Shown: positions 25,948 to 34,006, counted from the first letter of the stretch. The stretch: DNA of 64,000 nt from Pseudomonadota bacterium (GCA_016195085.1 JACQAG010000018.1:1-64000), one strand, 5' to 3'. The notes: generated by a model not told the origin, from the letters alone. Numbers and translations: made by a program.

Positions 25948-26885
25948 TGGTATTTGACCCTGGGGTCGACCAGCCCGTAGGTGAGGTCGGTGGCGAGGTT
26001 CACCAGCACGATGATGAAGGCGTAGATCACCATCAGACCCTGCAGCATGGTGTAGTCGCGCTGGTTGAGCGCGCCGACGATGAGCTTGCCGAGGCCGGGC
26101 CGGTTGAAGACGATCTCGGTCAGGACCGAATTGCCGATGAGGATGCCGAGATAGAGGCCGACCACGGTGATCACCGGGATGAGCGCGTTGCGGAGCGCAT
26201 GGCGCCAGATGAGGGCCCGGCGCGGCACCCCCTTGGCGCGGGCCGTGCGCATGAAATCCTCGCCCAGCACCTGCAGCATCGAAGAGCGCGTCACCCTGGT
26301 GATGTAGGCCGCCATGATGAGGGCGAGATTGATCGAGGGCAGCACCAGGCTGTTGATGCGGCTCGGCCAATCGTCGAGCCGGCCGCCGCCGATGACCGGA
26401 AACCAGCGGAAATGGATGGCAAAGGCCAAGAGCAGCATGATGCCCGAGACAAAGGCCGGAAACGACAGACCCAAGAGCGAGCCGATGCGGGTCACGTAGT
26501 CGGCCCAGGTATTGCGGCGGAGCGCCGACCAGGCGCCGAGCGGCATGCCGATGGCGACGCCGAGCACCAGCGCCGACACCGTCAGATCGATGGTGTAGGG
26601 CAGCACATTCGCCACCTCCACCATGACCGGCTTGCCGCTCACCATGGAATTGCCCCAATCGCCGAGCACGGCGCTCTTGAGGAAGTCGACATATTGCTCA
26701 TGGATCGGCTTGTCGAGGCCGAGGCGGTGGCGGAGCGACTCCAGCGCCTGCTGGCTCGCCTGATCGCCGAGGATGGTCTGCGCCGGATCGCCGGGCACGA
26801 TCCTGACCAGCACGAACACCACCGTCAGCACCGCAAGCAAGGTCGGCACCGAAAAGAGCAGCCGCCGCACGAGGTAGCGGATCAT
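25944..26885 (-). CDS. Peptide-type ABC transporter permease (OppB/DppB-like)
   Basis: 313 aa. The canonical start MIRYLVRRLLFSVPTLLAV is present, then VRIVPGDPAQ, a periplasmic loop, and the EAA-type loop RTARAKGVPRRALIWRHALRN before NPVITVVG-like LIPVITVVG. Six helices are evident. It follows the binding-protein gene, from which it is separated by the composite repeat. Confidence 0.93.
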   Translation of the reverse strand: MIRYLVRRLLFSVPTLLAVLTVVFVLVRIVPGDPAQTILGDQASQQALESLRHRLGLDKPIHEQYVDFLKSAVLGDWGNSMVSGKPVMVEVANVLPYTIDLTVSALVLGVAIGMPLGAWSALRRNTWADYVTRIGSLLGLSFPAFVSGIMLLLAFAIHFRWFPVIGGGRLDDWPSRINSLVLPSINLALIMAAYITRVTRSSMLQVLGEDFMRTARAKGVPRRALIWRHALRNALIPVITVVGLYLGILIGNSVLTEIVFNRPGLGKLIVGALNQRDYTMLQGLMVIYAFIIVLVNLATDLTYGLVDPRVKYQ

Positions 26886-26920
26886 GCGCTAAGCGCGGAC
26901 AAATTGAAGCCTATCACGCA

Positions 26921-27058
26921 GACCCTCACCCGCCTCGCTTACGCTCGGCACCCTCTCCCGCCTGGGGTGGGCTTTGGGAGGGGGTGCGGCGCACCCCCTC
27001 CCCGACCCTCCCTGGGCGGGAGAGGGAGGGACCCGCGTCTTCGCGGGAGGGTGAGGGT
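26921..27058. repeat. Composite (nested) GC-rich repeat
   Basis: The outer parts match the short-type copy at 21053-21122: GACCCTCACC at the left, GGGAGAGGGAGGGACCCGCG and GGGTGAGGG at the right. Inserted in the hairpin loop is a 49-nt element (26964-27012) that matches 56987-57035 at 41 of 49 positions, aligned by eye without gaps. The repeat has therefore been interrupted by another repeat. It lies between the binding-protein and OppB genes. Confidence 0.75.
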
Positions 27059-27073
27059 AGACGCGAAACCAGC

Positions 27074-28624
27074 TCACCGGAACTGGGTCGTCTCGATGAC
27101 CGGGGGGCCCAGGCTCAGGGCGCCTTCGAGCTTGTAGCCGAGGTCGAGGTTCGAGCGTCGCGCCCAGACGAGCAGGCCCTCGTGCATCGGCACGGCGCAC
27201 ACCGCGGCCACCAGCTTCTGCTGCGCGGTCTTCCACAGCGCCTTCTGCTTGGCGGGGTCCGGCTCGCTGCGCGCCGCCACGATCTCCGCATCGGCCATGT
27301 CGCAATGGCTGAAATTGGTGACCGCGGTCGGGGTCATGACGATCGAGGCGGAATGGAAGAATTGCGTGAGGTAGGTGTCGGCCACCGGAAAGCGCGCGGC
27401 GGCGTATTGAACCAGCGGGCTCAGATCCTTGCGGATGTTGGCGTGGAAGGTCGCGTGCTCGACCACGTCGAAATCGAGGGTGATCCCGGCGCGCCTGAGC
27501 TCCGCCTGAACCACTTCCATGGAGCGCAGCATTCCCGGCAGGTTGGTCTGCACCGACTTGATGGTGACGCCATTGGGGAAGCCGGCCTCCTTCAAGAGCT
27601 GCTTCGCCTTATTGAGATCGTAGGGCAACAACGGCACGTCGTCGGTGTAGCCGAGATAGCCGATGGGGATGATCGACTTGCCGGCGCGCGCCACCGCCTC
27701 GCCGTTGAACTTGACGATCTCCTCGCGGTTGATCGCATGGGCGATCGCCTGGCGAACCTTGAGATTGTCGAGGGGCGGCTTGGTGATGTTGAGGCTGAGC
27801 AAGGTCAGCTCCGCCGGCTCGAATACCATCACCTCGGTATTGGGCAGCGCCTTCATGCGCTCGACCCAGGTCTGGGACTGGGTGCCATAGATCATGTCGA
27901 TCTCGCCCGATTGGTAGGCAAGGTCGCGGCTGGCATCGGAGGGAATGTAGCGGTAGACGATCCGCTCGAGCTTGGGGGGCCCACGGAAATACTGCTTGTT
28001 GGCCACGAGGATGGTGGCCTCCTTCGACTTCAGCTCCCCGAACATGAAGGGACCGGTGCCGGTCGGCTTGGTGGCGAAATTCTCGCCCAGCGCCTCCGCC
28101 GGCTTCTTACAGACGATGTTGCCGCCGTGATAGTTGGTGACCAGGCCCAGGAGGCTCGGCACGGCATTCTTCAAGGTGATCTTGACGGTGTAGGGATCGG
28201 TCGCCTCGACCGCGGCGAAATCCTTGTAGTCGCTGGAGAAGGCGGAGCGCTTCGGGTCGGCCGAGCGGTTGAGGGAATAAACCACGTCGGCGGCCGTCAG
28301 CTCGCCATAGCCGTGCTGGCACTGCACGCCATGGCGGAGCGCGAAGACCCAGCTCTTGCGGTCGGAGGATGCCTCCCAGCTCTCCGCCAGATCCGGCTCG
28401 ATCGCCTCCAGGCTCATGCTGCCCGGCTTGATCCTGACCAGCCCGTTGAACATCCATTGGAACAGCGCCTTGTCGGGCGTCGTCGCCGACAGATGCGGAT
28501 CGAGCTTGCCGGCATCGCCGGATGCCATGCCGACATTGAGCACGGTCTTCTGCGCCGCAGCCGGCATCGCCGCAAGCCCGATGCCTGCCGCCAGCGCCGC
28601 CGCCATCATCCCTGTCCGTCGCAT
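27074..28624 (-). CDS. Peptide-type ABC transporter substrate-binding protein (OppA/DppA-like)
   Basis: 516 aa, SBP family 5 length. The signal peptide runs MRRTGMMAAALAAGIGLAAMPAAAQ with cleavage after AAA. The mature region has LDPHLSATTPDKALFQWMFNGLVRI and a typical LAESWEASSD..W.F.LR segment, followed by YRYIPSDASRDLAYQSGEIDM. GGGGAG lies upstream of the ATG. It heads the operon and selects the ligand, probably a peptide or another small amphiphilic compound. Confidence 0.93.
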   Translation of the reverse strand: MRRTGMMAAALAAGIGLAAMPAAAQKTVLNVGMASGDAGKLDPHLSATTPDKALFQWMFNGLVRIKPGSMSLEAIEPDLAESWEASSDRKSWVFALRHGVQCQHGYGELTAADVVYSLNRSADPKRSAFSSDYKDFAAVEATDPYTVKITLKNAVPSLLGLVTNYHGGNIVCKKPAEALGENFATKPTGTGPFMFGELKSKEATILVANKQYFRGPPKLERIVYRYIPSDASRDLAYQSGEIDMIYGTQSQTWVERMKALPNTEVMVFEPAELTLLSLNITKPPLDNLKVRQAIAHAINREEIVKFNGEAVARAGKSIIPIGYLGYTDDVPLLPYDLNKAKQLLKEAGFPNGVTIKSVQTNLPGMLRSMEVVQAELRRAGITLDFDVVEHATFHANIRKDLSPLVQYAAARFPVADTYLTQFFHSASIVMTPTAVTNFSHCDMADAEIVAARSEPDPAKQKALWKTAQQKLVAAVCAVPMHEGLLVWARRSNLDLGYKLEGALSLGPPVIETTQFR

Positions 28625-28661
28625 GCGGGTTGCTCCCCTGTCCCACGTTGATCCAGGACGC

Positions 28662-28690
28662 ATGTTATGACGCTTCGGTGACGGCGCCAA
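28662..28690 (-). promoter_or_regulatory. Candidate promoter of the peptide ABC operon
   Basis: On the minus strand TTGGCG (28685-28690) and TAACAT (28662-28667) are separated by exactly 17 nt, 38 nt upstream of the binding-protein start. Motif-based only. Confidence 0.4.
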
Positions 28691-28781
28691 CCCGCGGCAG
28701 CAGCCGCGAAAATGCGCGCGGGGCCGGGAACGGGCTGCTAGGCTCGCTCCGGCGGCTGGGATTGCGGGACATGGGGCAGGG

Positions 28782-30077
28782 ATGGGGGCCGAGAGCGGAG
28801 CAGCCGAGACCGTCGATCGGGCGATGCTGGCGACCATCATCGGCCGCGCCGACGAGGCCCTGGCGGAGAAGGATCTGAGCCAGGTCAATCGGCTCCTGCG
28901 AGCCCTGGTCCAGGTGGGCGTCGAGGATGCCGCCCTGCATCGCCGTCTGGCGGAGGTTTGCCGCCGGCTCGGCCTCGATGCCCACGCGGCTTACCACGAA
29001 GGGCTGGCTGGCTCGCCCGTATCGCCGACCACCGCCGGCGGTGCTTCCGCGCCGGCCGATCCGGCGGCGGCGGCGCCGCGCTACCTCCTCATTCGCGCCT
29101 GGGGTGCCGGATTTTGGGGCGACGTCGCCCATGTCGGCCACCAGCTTCTCTTGGCCGAGATCACGGGACGGATTCCGGTGGTCTATTGGGGCCGCGAGTC
29201 GCGCTACCGGCGGAGCCGCATGGACAATGCCTGGGAGGCGTATTTCCAGCCGGTCTCACCCGTGCGCATCGCCGATCTCGAACGCGACGACTACGACTTC
29301 TTTCCGCCGAAATGGACCCACGCCAATCTCCGCACGCCCAGGATCAACAAGGACTCCGGTCCGTGGTCGCGCATCTCCGGCCTGTATCTTCAAAACCGAC
29401 CGGAGCGGGTCGTGGTCAGCGACTATTTCACCGAGCTTGACGACATCCTGCCCTTTGCCGCGGTCGGGCCGGCGCCGGATGCGGCGGCGAGCGAGGCCCT
29501 GCTGGCCGCCTGCTACCGCCGGCACATCAAGCTCATGCCGCACCTCAAGATCGCCATCGAGCGCTTCGCCGCCGAGCTCTTGGCCGAGCGCCCGGTGCTG
29601 GGGGTGCATTATCGTGCACCCGCCTTCGTGAAGACGCTCGAATCCGCCGGCAAGGACACGATCGGCGTCGAGACGTATTTCGCCGAGATCGACCGTTTCC
29701 TTGAGCACCATCCTTCCGGCTCGGTCTTTCTCATGACCGACTTCGTGCCGGCGCTGGCGGAATTCCAGGCCCGCTACGGCCAACGGCTGAAGACCCGCAC
29801 CGTGCTTCGGCTGGTCCACGCGGAAGATCAGTCGCTGGAGTACAACACCGCGCTCGACGGCCGCACGCTCGCTACCGAGGTCATCATCGACGTCTATCTG
29901 GCGCTGGCATCGGACCGCTTCCTGGGCGACCAGGTCTCGGGTGTCACCCAAGCGGTCGCGCGCCTGAAGGAATGGCCCGCCGACAAGATCACCCTCTTCC
30001 GCCGCGCGGGCGCCTGGCCCTTGGGCTTCGTGCGCCAGCACAGCGATCCCACACCCTGGTGGAACCCGCCCGACTAG
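28782..30077 (+). CDS. O-fucosyltransferase/NodZ-like glycosyltransferase with N-terminal helical region
   Basis: 431 aa. Residues 1-75 look like one or two TPR-like helical pairs, followed by an Ala/Pro linker. The main domain begins with RAWGAGFWGDVAHVGHQLLLAE and TGRIPVVYWG, a layout seen in GT-B fucosyltransferases of the NodZ/FUT8/O-FucT type. GVHYRAP (about 283) occupies the position of the H-x-R GDP-fucose motif, and LGDQVSGVTQAV near the C-terminus fits the S-x-x-S/A motif. No signal peptide or membrane helix is visible. Family assignment rests on pattern resemblance, so substrate and donor are uncertain. Confidence 0.6.
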   Translation: MGAESGAAETVDRAMLATIIGRADEALAEKDLSQVNRLLRALVQVGVEDAALHRRLAEVCRRLGLDAHAAYHEGLAGSPVSPTTAGGASAPADPAAAAPRYLLIRAWGAGFWGDVAHVGHQLLLAEITGRIPVVYWGRESRYRRSRMDNAWEAYFQPVSPVRIADLERDDYDFFPPKWTHANLRTPRINKDSGPWSRISGLYLQNRPERVVVSDYFTELDDILPFAAVGPAPDAAASEALLAACYRRHIKLMPHLKIAIERFAAELLAERPVLGVHYRAPAFVKTLESAGKDTIGVETYFAEIDRFLEHHPSGSVFLMTDFVPALAEFQARYGQRLKTRTVLRLVHAEDQSLEYNTALDGRTLATEVIIDVYLALASDRFLGDQVSGVTQAVARLKEWPADKITLFRRAGAWPLGFVRQHSDPTPWWNPPD

Positions 30078-30487
30078 AAGATGGCATGCGGCCTTTCGCC
30101 CGGTCCCGCGCCAAGCAGCAAACGGCCGGTCGCAAACGCGGTCCGCAGCATGGCATTGATGGTTTCGATGCCGAGCGGCGATGCCGGAAAGTGCAGCATG
30201 GTCACGTCGGACACATAGTCCGCACGCTGCCACCATATTTCGCCGACCCAGGCCTCGACCTCGGCCCGGGCGCCGTGCCTCAGAACGACGCCATGGTTGC
30301 GGTCCAAGACCAGGGCGAGCGGGCCTTCGAGCCGGATCGGTACCCGCAATTCGCGCCGGGCGGTTGGCGACGGCAACCCCGCCTGCGCCCGCATCGTGCC
30401 GCCCGGCGAGGGATTGAGCATCCGTGCCGCGTGGTATTCGAGAATTTCTCCCTTGAGCGCGTAGTGAGGCGTGGTGTCGGGCGCCAT
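30074..30487 (-). CDS. Small hypothetical protein
   Basis: 137 aa from ATG 30487 (another ATG lies 9 nt earlier). Not recognised. It has a mixed alpha/beta pattern with a beta-rich middle (RVPIRLEGPLALVLDR, then VEAWVGEIWW) and a C-terminal helix (GIETINAMLRTAF). No signal peptide. It overlaps the end of the fucosyltransferase-like gene by 4 nt, convergently. No strong Shine-Dalgarno is seen. The codon pattern looks real in the C-terminal part. It may share the operator region at 30551-30587 with the divergent regulator gene. Confidence 0.5.
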   Translation of the reverse strand: MAPDTTPHYALKGEILEYHAARMLNPSPGGTMRAQAGLPSPTARRELRVPIRLEGPLALVLDRNHGVVLRHGARAEVEAWVGEIWWQRADYVSDVTMLHFPASPLGIETINAMLRTAFATGRLLLGAGPGERPHAIF

Positions 30488-30550
30488 GGACGGCATCGGC
30501 GAGGTCTCGCTGAGGGGGGATTTCCCCAGATTCAGCCTATGGATCCTCCC

Positions 30551-30587
30551 TTCCGTGTCGGCGGAATTTCGTTCCGTGGCGGCGGAA
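30551..30587. promoter_or_regulatory. Tandem 16-bp palindromes, candidate operator
   Basis: TTCCGTGTCGGCGGAA (30551-30566) and TTCCGTGGCGGCGGAA (30572-30587) differ at one base. Each is an inverted repeat TTCCG-N6-CGGAA, and they are offset by exactly 21 bp, two helical turns. They lie just upstream of a promoter-like TTGACA and between two divergent genes, the classic position for paired repressor or activator dimers. Confidence 0.6.
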
Positions 30588-30605
30588 CGCCGCTCCCGGT
30601 GCCCC

Positions 30606-30633
30606 TTGACAGGGTCCCGCGCGGGGCTACCCT
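30606..30633 (+). promoter_or_regulatory. Candidate promoter of the HTH/PAS-like gene
   Basis: TTGACA (30606-30611) is a perfect -35 hexamer, and TACCCT (30628-30633) follows after 16 nt, 32 nt before the chosen ATG at 30666. The tandem palindromes end 18 nt upstream of the -35 box, which would suit an activator. Confidence 0.45.
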
Positions 30634-30665
30634 CGGATATCTCCGGTTGCAGGATGCAGGCAGAA

Positions 30666-31787
30666 ATGGCCAGCAGCGCCATGGACATCGAGTCCTTGCG
30701 TGACGAGATGCGGCAGTTGGTTCGGGCCGCAGCGACGCCGGCCGCTCCCGGAGAGCGGACCAAGGAGACCATCGCCCGCGCCTCTCGGCGCCTGGGGTTC
30801 ACCTTCGGGCGGACGAAGCGCTATTGGTATCGGGAGATCGCCTACCCATTCGCCCTCGACGTCGAACGGGCGCGATCAATCGGCCGAAAACCGTCCGACG
30901 ACAGTACGGCCCACAGGCGCGGTGGCGCCCGACCGGCGCAGCACGGAGCCTTCATCCACGACGACCAAGGCGTCGCCTGGAGGCTCGGGTCGCCCGAACT
31001 GAAGGAGATTATCGGCCGCAGCGACGGAGAACTTAGCGTCGATCTCGGCGAATACGCGGTCAGATGCCTCGGCTGGATCGAAGCTTGGCACCAGCCGAAG
31101 CGGATGTACCTGCGCCTGGCGCCCGATATCGCGCATCCGCGGGCCCTGCTTTCGGTCTTCGAGGTGCTGTGCCTGTCGCAAGAAGTGGCGGTTTCGGTGA
31201 CGAGCTGGTGCGGGGATCGCTGGATCAAGACGAAGTTCTCGGATGCCGGCAGCGCCGCCCGCTCCTTCGCCGGAGCTCTGGAACGCGCTCAGAAAAGGCG
31301 GGCGACGCACTTCACTGCGCACCGCCAATCAGTCGGAACGCTCATTCGCGATCACGATCTGAAGCTCCTGGAGGTCCTTCGGGAGATCGGATCGGCGGGC
31401 GCCGAAGTGAGCTTGGCCAGCGCAATCAGCCTGGCCAAATTCAGTAGCGCTGCAGTCTGCATCGCTCATCGCGGAAGCACCGAACCGCATTGGTCGTTCG
31501 AGTACCAGCCGCCATCACACCGCGTATTTTCTCCGGAGGAATACAAGTCACTCACGCGCTTTCAAGCTGTCAGTTCTCCCGATCCGGAATACTTTGGATG
31601 GTGTGCGTCGTTCTACGACAAGGCTGCTGGCCTAGCCGAGCCGATTGTCGACGATGTGCGCGCGACGGTGAAACGGCGCTACCTTCCACCAATATCGTTT
31701 GCCTACCGACGCCTCTTGATCCCGACCAAGGCCTCCGAAGGTGGCGCGATCATGATTGTCGCCTCCCGCCGAGCTGCAAATGCTTGA
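30666..31787 (+). CDS. HTH-like protein with unknown middle domain and PAS_5-like C-terminal domain
   Basis: 373 aa. Residues 5-60 are helical with an HTH-like stretch (TKETIARASRRLGFTFGRTK), basic and plausible for DNA binding. Residues about 95-215 form a domain whose landmarks GWI..., R-x3-P and W-x3-W-x5-F recur in the protein at 32190-33056. The last 65 residues contain PDPEY, EP-x2-DDV-x-A and YRRL-x2-P, typical of PAS_5-like domains, and align without gaps to the same protein (19 of 63 identical by eye). Upstream in-frame ATGs exist; ATG 30666 is chosen for the GCAGGCAGA before it and because the earlier residues look non-coding. The likely role is regulatory, ligand or signal unknown. 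Confidence 0.6.
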   Translation: MASSAMDIESLRDEMRQLVRAAATPAAPGERTKETIARASRRLGFTFGRTKRYWYREIAYPFALDVERARSIGRKPSDDSTAHRRGGARPAQHGAFIHDDQGVAWRLGSPELKEIIGRSDGELSVDLGEYAVRCLGWIEAWHQPKRMYLRLAPDIAHPRALLSVFEVLCLSQEVAVSVTSWCGDRWIKTKFSDAGSAARSFAGALERAQKRRATHFTAHRQSVGTLIRDHDLKLLEVLREIGSAGAEVSLASAISLAKFSSAAVCIAHRGSTEPHWSFEYQPPSHRVFSPEEYKSLTRFQAVSSPDPEYFGWCASFYDKAAGLAEPIVDDVRATVKRRYLPPISFAYRRLLIPTKASEGGAIMIVASRRAANA

Positions 31788-31848
31788 TCCGAGGTTCGGA
31801 CGCGGTCGTAGGCTCCATAGTGACGGAGAGACCGGCATCCCATGACGC

Positions 31849-31878
31849 TTGCTCGCGCAGCGGGAATTCATGTAAAGA
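31849..31878 (+). promoter_or_regulatory. Candidate promoter before the small 85-aa gene
   Basis: TTGCTC (31849-31854) is followed after 17-18 nt by GTAAAG/TAAAGA (31872-31878) in an AT-rich patch, about 60 nt before the TTG start. Weak -10 match. Confidence 0.3.
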
Positions 31879-31935
31879 TATTAAACTTAGGCCTTTCATA
31901 CGCCGCTTGATGCAGGCCCTTCAGGAGTCAACGTC

Positions 31936-32193
31936 TTGAGCGTGAGGCTAAAAACCACCAACAACTTGGCGCAGGTAGCCGAGTCGCTTCAGACATTGAC
32001 CCAGACCCATGGCTCGCACCCATCGGTCCCGGACGGCGATGTCGAGCAGGTCTTCGCGCTGAAATGGGCAGTTGCCTGCGAGGAGATGGCGCGAGCGCTC
32101 TTGCGGCTATCGGTCGAGCTCGAGGACCAATCGCGCCAACTCAAGGCCGATGCCTTGGCCTGGCGTGACAAGGCGATCGGTCGCCGGCGATGA
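31936..32193 (+). CDS. Small hypothetical protein, helical
   Basis: 85 aa, unrecognised. It appears to be almost all helix after residue 35 (FALKWAVACEEMARALLRLSVELEDQ), which suits a small dimer or partner-binding protein. The TTG start has AGGAG 8 nt upstream, a better spacing than the GTG two codons later. It overlaps the next gene by ATGA, so the two are probably co-translated and may interact. Confidence 0.65.
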   Translation: MSVRLKTTNNLAQVAESLQTLTQTHGSHPSVPDGDVEQVFALKWAVACEEMARALLRLSVELEDQSRQLKADALAWRDKAIGRRR

Positions 32194-33056
32194 GCGTTTT
32201 CCTGCTGATCGACGAGACGGGCGCACTGTTCGACGCAAGTCGCTGGGAGGTGCGCCTCCGTCTCGGCTGCCAAGGCACGACCTCCGAGGTCATCGCCTCA
32301 GCCGTCAAGCAACGTGGCTGGATCGGACTCGCCCATCACGCCACGAGTGTCGAGATCCATATGCGGCGAACGGATCCGGCGCCACGGACGGTCCAGCTTG
32401 CGATCGACCTCGTCATGGGAACGCTCGCCAGCAAGATCGTACTCGTGCATTGGGGCAATGAATGGCGTCGAGAGACCTTTGCCTCCCCGGCCGCGGCGAT
32501 CCTGCGCATCGAGGAGCTGATGGCGGCCGTCTCCTCGTCTGCGCAGGCTGTTCCTTTCCGCTCAACGTCCCGGACTATCCAAGATCTTTGGCGCGACGGG
32601 AATCGCACCTTGATCATGGCACTACAACAGTTCCAAAACCGCATCGGCATCATCGACGCTGGCGACGCATGTGCCCTGAGTCATCTACCGGGAATGGGCA
32701 CGACCTCTGTGTTCGAGCGGCCGAAGCTGAGCACCAGCCTGATTATTCGCGCCGTTTCGCCGTTTGTCCGCTTCTATGATCAACGGCGGCGACCTGCCTT
32801 CGAAGGCAAAGATCTCCGTCAGCAACCCAATCCGGATTACAACCGTTGGATCGTGGATACCTTCGATCGAATCATTGACGCAGGTGAACCGCTCCTCGAT
32901 GACGTCGATGCGGTGGTGCAGCAACCCGACGGTTTACCGCTGCAAATGTCCTACCGTCGAGTCGCCGCTCCCTATAGAACGCCGTCCGGCTCGCAGCTAA
33001 TCGTCACGACATCCGTGCTCATTCCGCTGCCACGCCGTGATGCGGTGAGTGCGTAG
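32190..33056 (+). CDS. Two-domain protein with PAS_5-like C-terminus, paralogous to 30666-31787
   Basis: 288 aa. Residues 1-115 match the middle domain of the protein at 30666-31787 in order and spacing (GWIGLA..., MRRTDPAP, VLVHWGNEWRRETF). Residues about 205-280 carry the PAS_5-like set PNPDY..W, EPLLDDV-x-A, LQMSYRRV-x2-P. It lacks the N-terminal HTH-like part, so it could be a sensor or a modulator of the longer paralogue. It ends convergently with the GNAT-like gene, overlapping it by 38 nt. No function is known to me. Confidence 0.6.
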   Translation: MSVFLLIDETGALFDASRWEVRLRLGCQGTTSEVIASAVKQRGWIGLAHHATSVEIHMRRTDPAPRTVQLAIDLVMGTLASKIVLVHWGNEWRRETFASPAAAILRIEELMAAVSSSAQAVPFRSTSRTIQDLWRDGNRTLIMALQQFQNRIGIIDAGDACALSHLPGMGTTSVFERPKLSTSLIIRAVSPFVRFYDQRRRPAFEGKDLRQQPNPDYNRWIVDTFDRIIDAGEPLLDDVDAVVQQPDGLPLQMSYRRVAAPYRTPSGSQLIVTTSVLIPLPRRDAVSA

Positions 33057-33828
33057 GCGCAGGGATCGGAAGCAACTTTCCTTCAGCGACTAGGCGAGCA
33101 TCGTGAATGAGCTCTCCGCGCGTCATCCATTCATGACGCACCGCCATTTGATAGGGCGGAGTATTGGGCGATAGCGAAGGCCGAATCCATTGGATACCGG
33201 TTTCTACACGCGGCCAACCGTAGACGTCACCCATGCCTTTTGCGTGCAAGACGTCTCTGATGCCGGAGATGTAGAAGTCAGGATCCCAGTCAGCGCAGCC
33301 CAGGAGCCGCACGAAGCGGCCTAGCACCTGCGATAGCCGGAAACCGTCCGCTCCCGCGCCGCGGAAGCGCGGATCGATCCAGATTCCACCCGAGAACGTT
33401 ACACGCCCCTTGATCTTCGGTCCCGAGGGGCAATTGACGACGTAGCTCTCGCCAGGGGGACACTGCGTAAGGGGATCGCCATAGAAAAGCCGCAAGCTCT
33501 CGCCGAACTGCTTCAAGTTCATGCCTTGCATGTCCAGCAGGCGGATCGCCGCCGTGGTAACGACGCGACCATCGCAGTCCTCACCTTTGAGCCAGATGAA
33601 ATTGCTGGAATCGAATTCGTGCAGCCGAAAGTCGAGGACGGGCATCAGCCGTGCTTGCGTCTTCTCGTTGGCAAGGCTCACCGCCCCAAACTCGGTCGGA
33701 TCCGTCTCGATCGAGAGACGCACGCCGCGCCTCACCGCGATGCGATCGAGCTCGAGCAACGCCTGCTGGATGGTGAGATCGAACGAGCGCGCGGCGGCGG
33801 CGGGGTGAGCGAGAGCTGCTTGGGACAT
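33019..33828 (-). CDS. GNAT-like acyltransferase, tentative
   Basis: 269 aa. The centre contains FSGGIWIDPRFRGAGADGFRLSQVLGRFVRLLG, which has the shape of GNAT motif A (a beta strand, then R-G-x-G and a helix), preceded by a VVTTAAIRLLD strand. The N-terminal 30 residues are Ala-rich and the C-terminal 60 are unassigned. ATG 33828 has AGGAGG 9 nt upstream, but that site lies in a long hairpin (33836-33895). DNA of this gene and of the two to its left looks lower in GC than the surroundings. Function unproven; a fold related to autoinducer synthases is possible but not supported by specific residues. Confidence 0.5.
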   Translation of the reverse strand: MSQAALAHPAAAARSFDLTIQQALLELDRIAVRRGVRLSIETDPTEFGAVSLANEKTQARLMPVLDFRLHEFDSSNFIWLKGEDCDGRVVTTAAIRLLDMQGMNLKQFGESLRLFYGDPLTQCPPGESYVVNCPSGPKIKGRVTFSGGIWIDPRFRGAGADGFRLSQVLGRFVRLLGCADWDPDFYISGIRDVLHAKGMGDVYGWPRVETGIQWIRPSLSPNTPPYQMAVRHEWMTRGELIHDARLVAEGKLLPIPAPTHSPHHGVAAE

Positions 33829-33835
33829 GAGAATG

Positions 33836-33895
33836 GACCTCCTGGGATCGTGAAGCCGACCGAGAACCGGTCGGCGCCCGAAGATCCCAGAGGTC
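33836..33895 (-). promoter_or_regulatory. 5'-UTR hairpin sequestering the Shine-Dalgarno
   Basis: Outer arms GACCTCCTGGGATC (33836-33849) and GATCCCAGAGGTC (33883-33895) pair over 13 bp with one bulged base. Inner arms GCCGACCG (33855-33862) and CGGTCGGC (33868-33875) pair perfectly around AGAAC. In the minus-strand mRNA the downstream outer arm contains AGGAGG (33838-33843), 9 nt before the ATG, so the ribosome site is paired. This looks like a translational switch, thermosensor or protein-binding operator. The trigger is unknown. Confidence 0.6.
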
Positions 33896-34006
33896 GCGGA
33901 GGAATCCGACTCGACAACCAAGAGCCGTAACGACGCGGGTGCGGGAGGCTCGCTGCAGCGCCCGCGCCGCCTCGCATTCAACGAAAATGCGCTGCTAATC
34001 GCGCCT

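Noticed and set aside
33019-33828. Acyl-homoserine-lactone synthase (LuxI-type)
   Set aside because: It has the GNAT-like motif A, but the conserved N-terminal Arg, Phe, Trp pattern and catalytic acids of LuxI are not seen, and there is no LuxR-type partner.
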